The translations under genes were made by a program, and so were the position numbers. Positions 1 to 6,256 of a DNA stretch of 18,918 nucleotides are shown in pieces. The stretch's first letter is position 1. Each line of letters opens with the position of its first letter. Under the pieces are notes generated by a model. It was not told the DNA's origin. It ran no database searches and worked only from the letters and a program-made list of their open reading frames with translations. The stretch is from Bacillota bacterium (GTDB taxonomy: Bacteria; Bacillota; Clostridia; Lutisporales; Lutisporaceae), in NCBI GenBank assembly GCA_023230985.1, contig JALNWH010000027.1, positions 1 through 18,918 of the forward strand, in the 5' to 3' direction.

Positions 1-154
1 CATCAGCCATCTTTTTTATCAATTTCATATCAGGTTTTCTTTTTCCTTTTTCATAATTAGAAACAGCCATTGGTGAAATATCAATTCGCTCAGCCAATTC
101 TTTCATCGTTAAGTTATTCTTTAGACGATAATACTTTAAATTTTTGCTGAACAT
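1..154 (-). CDS. XRE-family HTH transcriptional regulator (partial, runs off the left edge)
   Basis: The first 51 codons of a helix-turn-helix regulator are visible; the rest lies beyond the left edge. The ATG is at 152-154, preceded by a strong ribosome site (AGAAGGAGGG, about 161-170). The translation begins MFSKNLKYYRLKNNLTM and continues with KELAERIDISPMAVSNYEKG, the classic Cro/C1-type HTH pattern: a Q/K-ELA helix, a turn, then a recognition helix before the conserved N-Y-E-x-G. This is not one of the 60-residue stand-alone repressors by necessity; longer family members carry an ImmA-like peptidase or other C-terminal domain, which cannot be judged here. A consensus-like promoter and a 10-base-arm inverted repeat lie directly upstream, which suggests autoregulation. 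The family is secure; targets and effector are unknown. Confidence 0.88.
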   Translation of the reverse strand, partial: MFSKNLKYYRLKNNLTMKELAERIDISPMAVSNYEKGKRKPDMKLIKKMAD

Positions 155-176
155 TTTTATCCCTCCTTCTGTTTAT

Positions 177-204
177 ATTATACTCATTATTACAAAAAAG
201 TAAA
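177..204 (-). promoter_or_regulatory. Probable sigma-A promoter of the XRE regulator
   Basis: Reading the minus strand, a perfect -10 hexamer TATAAT lies at 177-182. A -35-like TTTACT lies at 199-204 with a 16-base spacer. Transcription would begin about 170, just before the ribosome site and the ATG at 154. Seen directly in sequence; activity is inferred. Confidence 0.6.
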
Positions 205-223
205 CACCCTATTGGTATTTACT
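199..223. promoter_or_regulatory. Inverted repeat, probable operator of the XRE regulator
   Basis: The arms AGTAAACACC (199-208) and GGTATTTACT (214-223) are inverted copies matching at 9 of 10 positions, separated by CTATT. The left arm coincides with the -35 element of the XRE promoter, so a bound dimer would block RNA polymerase. XRE repressors commonly bind such dyads and repress themselves. The assignment to this regulator is inference from position. Confidence 0.5.
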
Positions 224-391
224 TCATTTTTAAATGCACTTTAGTATCTATAGAAACGATTTTAAATGATACATTACTGTGTTTATATATGGCTTTAATA
301 TTATTATGACATTAAATTACTTTAGATTTTTCATTGTTAGGCATTTCATTTATGCTAATACTTTTTATTTGTCGGCAGCCTATCCCTTTTA

Positions 392-1102
392 TTATTTTAC
401 TTTTTCCATCGCCTCTTGTTTCATTTCCTTAGGCATTTTTTCTATGGCATACCTAAGAGCTGTTCTTGGCATTATAGCTCTTTTACTAAGTACATACTGA
501 TGCACATCATTTTCATAATATTCAGCTAAGGATTTCAGAATCCAGCCATAACCTTTTTGAACTAAATCATCCTTATCCAATAAAAGCTTATCCGCTATTT
601 GAAAAATATCTTCTTTGAACATTCCCTTTCTAGCTGGCAAAATTAAAGAAACAGCAGAAGCACGTCTTACCCATCTATTTTCAGATTCTGTCCATTCTTT
701 AAGTTTCTCTATATGTTGAGGAAACTTCTCTAAAAAATCGCCCACATTATGATTGCATAGAGTATCGCAGGTTGCCCAGTTACTTACATATTTATTCACC
801 CATCTTTCAAAAACGAAAAAATCATCCTCCGTATATTGAGTTTTTAGAGCATAGGACCAGTTGCATGCAACAAAAGCCTCCTCCATGATGCCCGATGCCC
901 ATAACTCTTCACATAAATCAAATATTTCGTCTTTGGGCAAATCTTTTATTTGTTTAAAAGCCTTTTTAGCTATTTTTATTACTGTAGCTGTTTTGACACC
1001 ATATACCTTGATATCCTCTTTAAAATATCTTTTGCTGCTATTACGGGTTGTTTCATCGGAATTATCTAATAATTCCTTTCTTACTTCTTTTATTATCGTC
1101 AC
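392..1102 (-). CDS. AlkD-like DNA alkylation repair protein (DNA glycosylase)
   Basis: A 236-residue HEAT-like repeat protein of the AlkD/AlkC alkylpurine DNA glycosylase superfamily, which removes 3-methyladenine and 7-methylguanine from alkylated DNA in the cytoplasm without flipping the base. Its length matches the family (about 230). Residues at the positions known to matter in Bacillus cereus AlkD are present: W109 and D113 in SNWATCD, an arginine cluster at 143-147 in NRWVRRAS, and W187 in GYGWILK. The start is GTG at 1100-1102 with GGTGGA about five bases upstream; the next in-frame ATG is far inside the first helix repeats. It appears to be a single gene, unlinked to its neighbours. 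I see no ada/alkA-type partner nearby. Family call is firm; the exact substrate range is inferred. Confidence 0.88.
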   Translation of the reverse strand: MTIIKEVRKELLDNSDETTRNSSKRYFKEDIKVYGVKTATVIKIAKKAFKQIKDLPKDEIFDLCEELWASGIMEEAFVACNWSYALKTQYTEDDFFVFERWVNKYVSNWATCDTLCNHNVGDFLEKFPQHIEKLKEWTESENRWVRRASAVSLILPARKGMFKEDIFQIADKLLLDKDDLVQKGYGWILKSLAEYYENDVHQYVLSKRAIMPRTALRYAIEKMPKEMKQEAMEKVK

Positions 1103-1161
1103 TTTAATCCACCGCCTTTTATATAGGATTTTAATGGGAATTATCCTGCACTTGCATAAAT

Positions 1162-1498
1162 CTATCTTCTACGCTTATTATCCTTTAAAAAATCATACAT
1201 ATCTTCTAAGTCTTTAAAATCCATTTGCTCGGCTTGCCTTTTTGCTGTTCCTGTCTTTATAGGAACTCCGTCTCCATGGTCATAGATATGGGTCTGTAAA
1301 AATTGTCCGGTAATATCCGTGCCGTTCCAAACTTTTTCTCTTATCTTTTGCAAACCCAGTCTTTTAGCTATTTTTTTAAGATCTCCTGTAGTAAATCTGT
1401 ACGGCATTCCAATATAACCCCAAAATTTCATCCTTATCCGTGCAACCGGCAATTCTTCTCAAGTATGGATAATGGTCTTTTCTATTTTCAATTTGCAT
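1162..1498 (-). pseudogene. Frameshifted small gene of unknown function
   Basis: Two overlapping reading frames appear to be halves of one protein. Frame 1 starts at ATG 1496-1498 and reads MQIENRKDHYPYLRRIAGC then TDKDEILGLYWNAVQ before losing sense and stopping near 1378. The second frame, open from a TTG at 1450-1452 down to 1162, becomes protein-like from about 1400: TTGDLKKIAKRLGLQKI, then REKVWNGTDITGQFLQTHIY and YDHGDGVPIKTGTAKRQAEQ. Joining them near 1400 with a one-base shift gives a plausible soluble, charged protein of about 110 residues. Neither half has a good ribosome site; the ATG at 1496 lacks a Shine-Dalgarno. I do not recognise the family. An alternative is that only the second frame (96 codons from TTG, or from the ATG at about 1431) is a true gene. 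Function unknown. Confidence 0.4.
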
Positions 1499-1586
1499 AT
1501 AAAAATCAGGTTTTTCAAAATATAAAGTGGTACTTAATATTATACCTATAAAGTTTTCGCACTTCTACTTTTTTTATTACCTGTTA

Positions 1587-1676
1587 TTATTTCAAAACCT
1601 TTAATAGCTTGTCTAAAAACACTCGGGAATTGTTGTTTGGTTGCACTAATTGACTTTCTTTAAATATCGCATCCAT
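1587..1676 (-). CDS. Possible 29-residue small protein, or remnant
   Basis: A short ORF begins at ATG 1674-1676 behind AAGGGTGAG (four to five bases spacing), reads MDAIFKESQLVQPNNNSRVF followed by LDKLLKVLK, and ends with two consecutive TAA codons. The same frame is open back to ATG 1701-1703 (38 codons), and a second frame just upstream reads MSIREVIFEYAK from 1731. These fragments could instead be the decayed 5' part of the frameshifted gene at 1162-1498. No known family is recognised. The amphipathic LDKLLKVLK tail and the good ribosome site are the only arguments for translation. Confidence 0.25.
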   Translation of the reverse strand: MDAIFKESQLVQPNNNSRVFLDKLLKVLK

Positions 1677-1816
1677 ATATCTCACCCTTTTATTATTTTG
1701 CATATTCAAATATCACTTCCCTAATGCTCATTTGCTTTAAGGATATGCTATTTAATTATATTATATTCCCTTAAAGATCATAGCCACGGAGAGCTGCGAT
1801 AATCGTCCTAGACCAC

Positions 1817-1852
1817 TGAAAAAAGCCGCACTGAAAATAACAAAGCGGCTTT
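1817..1852 (-). terminator. Rho-independent terminator after cysE
   Basis: On the minus strand, AAAGCCGC (1845-1852) pairs with GCGGCTTT (1822-1829) around a 15-base loop, followed by a short T run. It lies 19 bases after the cysE stop and closes the cysK-cysE operon. Confidence 0.85.
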
Positions 1853-1870
1853 AGATATTGCATAGTTTCT

Positions 1871-2512
1871 CTAGCTTATTTTTGACTGTTTATATATCAC
1901 TTTTTCTAAGTCTATTATTCTTTCTTCCAATTCATGAATTCTATCCAGTATGGGATCAGGTATATCTGTATGATTTAAATCTACTTCCATGTTTCTATTT
2001 TTCTTTTGCTCCGTATGTGCCGGTACCCCTACGGCTGTTGTATTTGGGGGTACACATCTGACAACTACGGCACCTGCACCTATTTTTGAGTTTTCTCTTA
2101 CAGTTATGGGACCCAGTATTTTTGCTCCGGAACCTATAGTTACATTATTATATATAGTTGGATGTCTTTTACCAGTGTCTTTTCCTGTGCCCCCTAAAGT
2201 CACACCCTGATATATAGTAACATTATCGCCTACCTCCGCCGTTTCACCTATTACTACACCCATACCGTGGTCGATAAATAAGCCTTTGCCGATTATTGCC
2301 CCCGGGTGAATTTCTATTCCTGTAAAAAACCTGCCTAGTTGAGATATCATCCTAGCAATAAAAAATAACCTTATTTTATAAAAAAAATGAGAGATTCTAT
2401 AAAATATTAGGGCATGTATTCCCGGATAACAAAAGAAAGCCTCTATCTTGGTTCTTACAGCCGGATCTCTTTCCATTACCGCATTCAAATCATCAATAAA
2501 TGTTTTAAACAA
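1871..2512 (-). CDS. cysE: Serine O-acetyltransferase
   Basis: Transfers acetyl from acetyl-CoA to L-serine, giving O-acetylserine, the substrate of the CysK encoded just upstream. With the start chosen here it has 213 residues: an N-terminal helical region with the family signature ERDPA (14-18), then a left-handed beta-helix of hexapeptide repeats (about 66-165). Catalytic-site residues are visible as D81-H82 in DHGMG and H117 in KRHPT, plus the GVTLGGTG loop. The tail (about 195-213) is a short coiled-coil-like helix. The frame is open to a GTG at 2519-2521, but the ribosome site AAGAGGTGATT overlaps that GTG and is ideally spaced for TTG at 2510-2512, giving MFKTFIDDLN, the usual family beginning. 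The last residue is Ser rather than the Ile that E. coli CysE inserts into CysK, so a canonical CysK-CysE complex is uncertain. Confidence 0.95.
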   Translation of the reverse strand: MFKTFIDDLNAVMERDPAVRTKIEAFFCYPGIHALIFYRISHFFYKIRLFFIARMISQLGRFFTGIEIHPGAIIGKGLFIDHGMGVVIGETAEVGDNVTIYQGVTLGGTGKDTGKRHPTIYNNVTIGSGAKILGPITVRENSKIGAGAVVVRCVPPNTTAVGVPAHTEQKKNRNMEVDLNHTDIPDPILDRIHELEERIIDLEKVIYKQSKIS

Positions 2513-2530
2513 TTCAATCACCTCTTAAAT

Positions 2531-3445
2531 TTATTCAAATAATTCCGTGCTAAGATATCTTTCTCCCGTATCCGGAGCTATGGTCACAACCGTTTTTCCC
2601 TGTCCTAATGCCTTTGCCACTTCTAAAGCTCCATATACAGCTGCACCTGTAGATATACCGCATAAAATCCCTTCGTTCTTAGCCAAATTTTTAGCCATGT
2701 CAAATGCTGCCTCATCTTTCACTCTTATGACTTCATCTATTATATTCCTATTGAGTATTGGAGGGATGAAACCTGCTCCTATACCTTGGATCTTGTGGCT
2801 CCCCGGTGCTCCTCCGGAAATAACGGGGGATGTTTCGGGTTCTATTGCAATAATTTTTATATTGTTTTTATATTCTTTTAATCCCAATGCAATACCCATT
2901 AGAGTTCCGCCGGTGCCAACAGCAGCAACAAATGCACTAATCTCCCCGCCCATTTGTTTAATTATCTCTTTACATGTCGTTCTTAAGTGAATTTCCGGAT
3001 TAGCCGGATTTTCAAATTGCATAGGCATAAAGTAGCCATATTTACTTGCAAGCTCCTCAGCTTTAGCTATAGCCCCTTTCATACCCAGTTCTCCCGGAGT
3101 CAATATCAGTTCAGCTCCATAGACTTGAAGGAGTTTTCTTCTTTCTGCACTCATGGTTTCCGGCATCGTTATTAATAATTTATAGCCTTTTACTGCACAT
3201 ATCATAGCAAGACCTATACCCGTATTGCCGCTTGTAGGCTCAATGATTACAGAACCTTTTTTAATCAATCCGTCCCTTTCTGCCTTTTCCAGCATGGAAT
3301 AGGCAACCCTATCCTTTGCACTCCCCCCGGGGTTGAAGGATTCCAGTTTTAGGTATACGCTAGACATTCCGGCAGTTACCATTTTATTAAGCCTAAGAAT
3401 TGGCGTTTTTCCTATTAAATCTAAAACACTTTCCGCTCTTATCAT
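2531..3445 (-). CDS. cysK: Cysteine synthase (O-acetylserine sulfhydrylase)
   Basis: A PLP enzyme that makes L-cysteine from O-acetylserine and sulfide in the cytoplasm. At 304 residues it has the normal CysK length. The PLP Schiff-base lysine is K44 in GSAKDR; the substrate loop TSGNTG is at 71-76; the phosphate-cradle GTGGT is at 177-181; GIGAGFIP is at 221-228; the pyridine-nitrogen serine is S265 in GISTG; and PDTGERYLST lies near the C-terminus. The ATG at 3443-3445 follows AAAGGAGG at five bases. It is the first gene of a two-gene operon, with cysE starting about 18 bases after its stop. A T-box leader and a consensus promoter precede it, so expression should rise when tRNA-Cys is uncharged. 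CBS-like paralogues exist, but the compact length and cysE neighbour favour CysK. Confidence 0.96.
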   Translation of the reverse strand: MIRAESVLDLIGKTPILRLNKMVTAGMSSVYLKLESFNPGGSAKDRVAYSMLEKAERDGLIKKGSVIIEPTSGNTGIGLAMICAVKGYKLLITMPETMSAERRKLLQVYGAELILTPGELGMKGAIAKAEELASKYGYFMPMQFENPANPEIHLRTTCKEIIKQMGGEISAFVAAVGTGGTLMGIALGLKEYKNNIKIIAIEPETSPVISGGAPGSHKIQGIGAGFIPPILNRNIIDEVIRVKDEAAFDMAKNLAKNEGILCGISTGAAVYGALEVAKALGQGKTVVTIAPDTGERYLSTELFE

Positions 3446-3487
3446 AACTTCCTCCTTTTGAATTATATATTCTCTAAATTAAGCGGT

Positions 3488-3532
3488 TAAAATAATAAAG
3501 CCTCTTCATGCGATAAATACGCACAAAGAGGC
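3488..3532 (-). terminator. T-box-controlled intrinsic terminator
   Basis: In the leader RNA, GCCTCTTTGTGCG pairs with CGCATGAAGAGGC around TATTTAT, followed by TTTATTATTTT. The 5' region abuts the T-box core, as expected for competing terminator and antiterminator folds. It ends about 40 bases before the cysK ATG. Confidence 0.88.
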
Positions 3533-3766
3533 AGTTATGCTGCGGTTCCACTCTTATAAATACTTAAAAGGATACAATCATACCCTTGCAATTCTAACGG
3601 ATGCATCCGTATAAACCTACTTAATTCAGCTAAAAGCTCCGGGGCGCACTTTCAGTTATAGCTCCCAAGCTGCTTTCACCATTTGCAACTCTCTCTTTGA
3701 AAGCCTTTTTAACTTCCACTTCCCTTTCACAGCCTTTTTAATATTTAATTCCTACTAAAATAATAT
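3488..3766 (-). ncRNA. T-box riboswitch leader, probably cysteine-specific (UGC specifier)
   Basis: The minus-strand leader of cysK-cysE shows T-box hallmarks in order: AAAGAGAGAG and ATGGTGAAAGCAGC of Stem I (about 3675-3705), a candidate specifier loop GAAAGTGCGCC with TGC at 3646-3648, a self-complementary CGGATGCATCCG stem (3598-3609), then the T-box core AGAGTGGAACCGC (3542-3554) that binds the tRNA acceptor end, and an intrinsic terminator. T-box RNAs read through when the matching tRNA is uncharged. The class is clear from the core plus terminator; the Cys codon is inferred from its place in the specifier loop and from the downstream cysteine genes. Confidence 0.9.
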
Positions 3767-3772
3767 GATTTT

Positions 3773-3801
3773 ATTATATTATTGTTACCCTAACTTGTCA
3801 A
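3773..3801 (-). promoter_or_regulatory. Consensus sigma-A promoter of the cysK-cysE operon
   Basis: A perfect -35 TTGACA (3796-3801) and perfect -10 TATAAT (3773-3778) are separated by exactly 17 bases on the minus strand. The start site would be about 3766, immediately before the T-box leader. Such a strong promoter fits control by premature termination rather than by initiation. Confidence 0.9.
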
Positions 3802-3881
3802 TAAATTTTTAGATAAATCTATTTCCGGCAATATATAATATTTAATGCTTTGTTAACTAATGACTATTACCTGTCGATAGC

Positions 3882-3910
3882 TTGATAAAAATGTAGAATA
3901 ATGTTAAATT
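3882..3910 (+). promoter_or_regulatory. Possible promoter of the redox fusion gene
   Basis: TTGATA (3882-3887) and TAAATT (3905-3910) are 17 bases apart on the plus strand, about 215 bases before the ATG at 4127. The -10 matches only 4 of 6. The intervening 3911-4084 stretch has no supportable gene; it holds two direct copies of AACTATAGAAA (about 3942-3952 and 3978-3987) and a TGATG/CATCA dyad (about 4037-4065). Confidence 0.3.
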
Positions 3911-4084
3911 ATAAGAGATAATATAAGGGTTTTGAGGATAAAACTATAGAAATATGAATTATATACCTGATAAAACAACTATAGAAAAGACTGTGATGAT
4001 TTTTAATAATATTACTATTATAAACTAAAACCAGCCTATGATGCGGAATATTTACTACATCATCAAAAATAAAAATATTTATAA

Positions 4085-4103
4085 TTGGTGCTTTGAACAC
4101 CAA
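4085..4103 (+). promoter_or_regulatory. Inverted repeat TTGGTG-N7-CACCAA just before the ribosome site
   Basis: A perfect six-base-arm dyad (4085-4090 and 4098-4103) ends 11 bases before the AGGAGGG ribosome site of the fusion gene. It could be an operator, a 5' mRNA-stabilising hairpin, or chance. There is no T run, so it is not an intrinsic terminator. Confidence 0.35.
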
Positions 4104-4126
4104 CAAAATATATAGGAGGGTTAACT

Positions 4127-6022
4127 ATGCATCAAAATAGTCATATCGAAGAATATGATGTCGTAATAATAGGTGCGGATGATGATGGTTTAGCAGCAGC
4201 TGAATCTTTTGCAGGGAAAGGGCTTAAGACTTTGCTCTTGGAGCAAAATAATATTCCGGGAGGTTTTCCCGTCAGCTTTATAAGAGGGCGTTTCGAATTT
4301 AAATCATTTCCGCATGAAATCTTTGATTTAAGAAGTCATGAAAACAAAGATATGAAAATCCGTGAACTTGGAGGCCGCATAGAATACAATACAAAAGTGG
4401 AAAAAGTATTGATGGATAACGATAAAATAATAGGACTGGAAACATCACAAGGAGATATAATAAAAACAAATCGCATAGTTTCAAATTTAAATCCCTGCTT
4501 TGTTTATAGCCAACTTAAACATCCTAAAACCGAAGTACCGGACATGGATTATAGAACCTTCAACACAAGAAAAGTAGGTTCTTCAGCTTTTGTAGTATAT
4601 CTAGGTTTGGATAAAACCTTTGAAGAGTTAAATCTTAGTAAATATATCTATTTCAACTATACTGTACCTAATACCGATGAAATACTTCAGAAATTTCCCA
4701 TGCTAAAAAACCCCATGGAACATTCGGCTATCTGTCTTAATAACGTCATGCCTGATTGTTCGCCTTCCGGTACATCAATAATGTATATGCTAGCTCCTTT
4801 CAATGAAGATTGCTGGGTAGATGTGAAACCGGAAGAATATTTTAATTTAAAAAGCCAACTGGCAAACCATATGATAGATGAGTTTGAAAAAACCTTGGGT
4901 GTAAATATCAAGGATTCCATTGAGGAAATAGAAATTGCAACACCTTTAACCTTTGCCTATTATACCGGAGTGCCTTCTAATAAGCTACATCCCGAACATC
5001 AATATTTGATAGTATCTAAAGTTATTAACAATACAGAAAAAGTAAAAACCTTTAGATTGACTCCCGATAGAAGCTCAGGTACCTTAGATCTTGCATATTT
5101 CCGTCCCGGCCAATATTTAAGCTTTATTTTTAATATTGGAAACACTACCGTTACTAGACCTTACTCCATATCCTCATCACCAAAAGAAGCATTATATGGT
5201 TTTTATGAAATAACAATCGAAAAAAACCAAGACGGATATGTGTCTAATTATATTTTTAATAATTGGAATGAAGGGACTAAAGTAAAGTGCAGTGGTCCGC
5301 AAGGGCATTTTTATTATGAAAACCTTCGCGATAGCAGCAAGACAATAGGACTGGCAGGTGGTTGTGGTATCACCCCTTTTAGATCCATTATCAGGGCTAT
5401 AGCAGAGGGAACATTAGATATTGAAATGACACTTTTTTATGGCAACGATAGTGGTGATGAAATAATCTTTTATAATGAATTGAATGAATTATCTGAAGCC
5501 TCCAAAGGTAAAATCAAAATAATTCATGTATGCGGTCTTATTACACGCAACCTGATTGAAAAACACATTAACCCTAAAGATAAAACTATTTTTATATGCG
5601 GCCCGCAAGCAATGTATAGGTTTTTACATAAAGATCTCAAGACATTAAATCTAAGAAAAAAAATTTTAAGATGGGAAACCTTCGGTGAAATAAAAGATGT
5701 TAATCAGGTTGAGGAATATCCAAAAAGTAAAACTAAGGATTTCTATCAAATTGTCGTCCATATAGGTGCCGATACACACAAAATTACCGCATTATCTAAA
5801 GAATCTATTTTGGTTGCTATGGAGAGAGCGGGAATAAAACCACCATCATTATGCAGGAGCGGAGAATGCGGTTTTTGCAAATCTTTTCTAATAAGGGGGA
5901 ATGTCTTTATCACCGATACAAACGACGGAAGACGACTGCTTGATAAGAAATACGGATATATTCATCCATGTAGTTCCTTCCCGGTAAGTGATTTAGAAAT
6001 AATTGTGCCAAGACCAAAGTGA
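4127..6022 (+). CDS. Fusion: reduced phytoene-desaturase-like module + ferredoxin reductase + C-terminal 2Fe-2S ferredoxin
   Basis: A 631-residue cytoplasmic redox fusion, ATG 4127 behind AGGAGGG. Residues 1-281 resemble the CrtI/carotenoid-isomerase-like FAD oxidoreductases (EYDVVIIGA, LLLEQNNIPGG, FIRGRFEF, GGRIEYNTKVEKV, SAFVVYLGLDK, TPLTFAYYTG). Residues about 290-510 are a ferredoxin-NAD(P) reductase module: FRPGQY, the FAD motif RPYSISS (344-350), the NAD(P) loop LAGGCGITP (409-417) and the CGPQAM motif (C491). Residues about 540-631 are a plant-type ferredoxin with C576, C581, C584 and C615 (CX4CX2CX30C). This would pass electrons between NAD(P)H, FAD and the cluster. The N-terminal module is odd: the Rossmann GxGxxG reads GADDDG (G18 replaced by D), only 66 residues separate it from the GG-x-I motif normally about 200 further, and the C-terminal FAD segment is missing. 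It is the only large plus-strand gene; substrate unknown. Confidence 0.85.
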   Translation: MHQNSHIEEYDVVIIGADDDGLAAAESFAGKGLKTLLLEQNNIPGGFPVSFIRGRFEFKSFPHEIFDLRSHENKDMKIRELGGRIEYNTKVEKVLMDNDKIIGLETSQGDIIKTNRIVSNLNPCFVYSQLKHPKTEVPDMDYRTFNTRKVGSSAFVVYLGLDKTFEELNLSKYIYFNYTVPNTDEILQKFPMLKNPMEHSAICLNNVMPDCSPSGTSIMYMLAPFNEDCWVDVKPEEYFNLKSQLANHMIDEFEKTLGVNIKDSIEEIEIATPLTFAYYTGVPSNKLHPEHQYLIVSKVINNTEKVKTFRLTPDRSSGTLDLAYFRPGQYLSFIFNIGNTTVTRPYSISSSPKEALYGFYEITIEKNQDGYVSNYIFNNWNEGTKVKCSGPQGHFYYENLRDSSKTIGLAGGCGITPFRSIIRAIAEGTLDIEMTLFYGNDSGDEIIFYNELNELSEASKGKIKIIHVCGLITRNLIEKHINPKDKTIFICGPQAMYRFLHKDLKTLNLRKKILRWETFGEIKDVNQVEEYPKSKTKDFYQIVVHIGADTHKITALSKESILVAMERAGIKPPSLCRSGECGFCKSFLIRGNVFITDTNDGRRLLDKKYGYIHPCSSFPVSDLEIIVPRPK

Positions 6023-6211
6023 TTATAAAGAGCAAACCGCAGATGCATAAATTAAAGAGCCTAAAAAGGGTATTACAAAAAGTGGAATCCAAAATAATAT
6101 CAGAATCTTTAAACTCGACGACAGGCTTCCGGCTAAATCAAGTATTGCTGCACAAATAAATGTAAGTTGCAACATTGTAGAGGTAGGAACATAGGTTAAC
6201 CTACCTCTCAT
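6023..6211 (-). CDS. Possible 62-residue small membrane protein
   Basis: An ORF convergent with the fusion gene; the two stop codons are adjacent. It reads MRGRLTYVPTSTMLQLTF and then two hydrophobic stretches (about 14-28 and 33-55) separated by a short serine-rich turn, which would make a two-helix hairpin. No good ribosome site precedes the ATG (6209-6211), and the frame is open upstream to the stop of the arginase-family gene, of which it would be a downstream companion. The hydrophobic pattern could be coincidence on the strand opposite AT-rich DNA. I do not recognise a family. Confidence 0.3.
   Translation of the reverse strand: MRGRLTYVPTSTMLQLTFICAAILDLAGSLSSSLKILILFWIPLFVIPFLGSLIYASAVCSL
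6179..6208. repeat. 9-base-arm inverted repeat (hairpin) between convergent genes
   Basis: AGAGGTAGG (6179-6187) and CCTACCTCT (6200-6208) pair perfectly around a 12-base loop that itself contains AGGTTAACCT-like symmetry. On the plus strand CATTATTTT follows, so it may act as a weak terminator about 160 bases after the fusion gene. It overlaps the first codons of the possible small ORF, which counts slightly against that ORF. Confidence 0.45.
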
Positions 6212-6256
6212 TATTTTGCTAACTAAATCCCAAAGAAATAGTAAATAAACATTTAA

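Noticed and set aside
861..1217. 118-codon plus-strand ORF
   Set aside because: Lies opposite the alkD-like gene; leucine- and serine-rich shadow translation with no ribosome site.
2547..2990. 147-codon plus-strand ORF
   Set aside because: Antisense shadow of cysK, whose motifs are complete in the other strand.
3955..4029. 24-codon plus-strand ORF, a possible leader peptide of the fusion gene
   Set aside because: No ribosome site before its ATG and no regulatory codon run.
3909..4106. 65-codon minus-strand ORF in the cysK/fusion divergent region
   Set aside because: Low-complexity AT-rich translation, no ribosome site, and it overlaps the upstream signals of the fusion gene.
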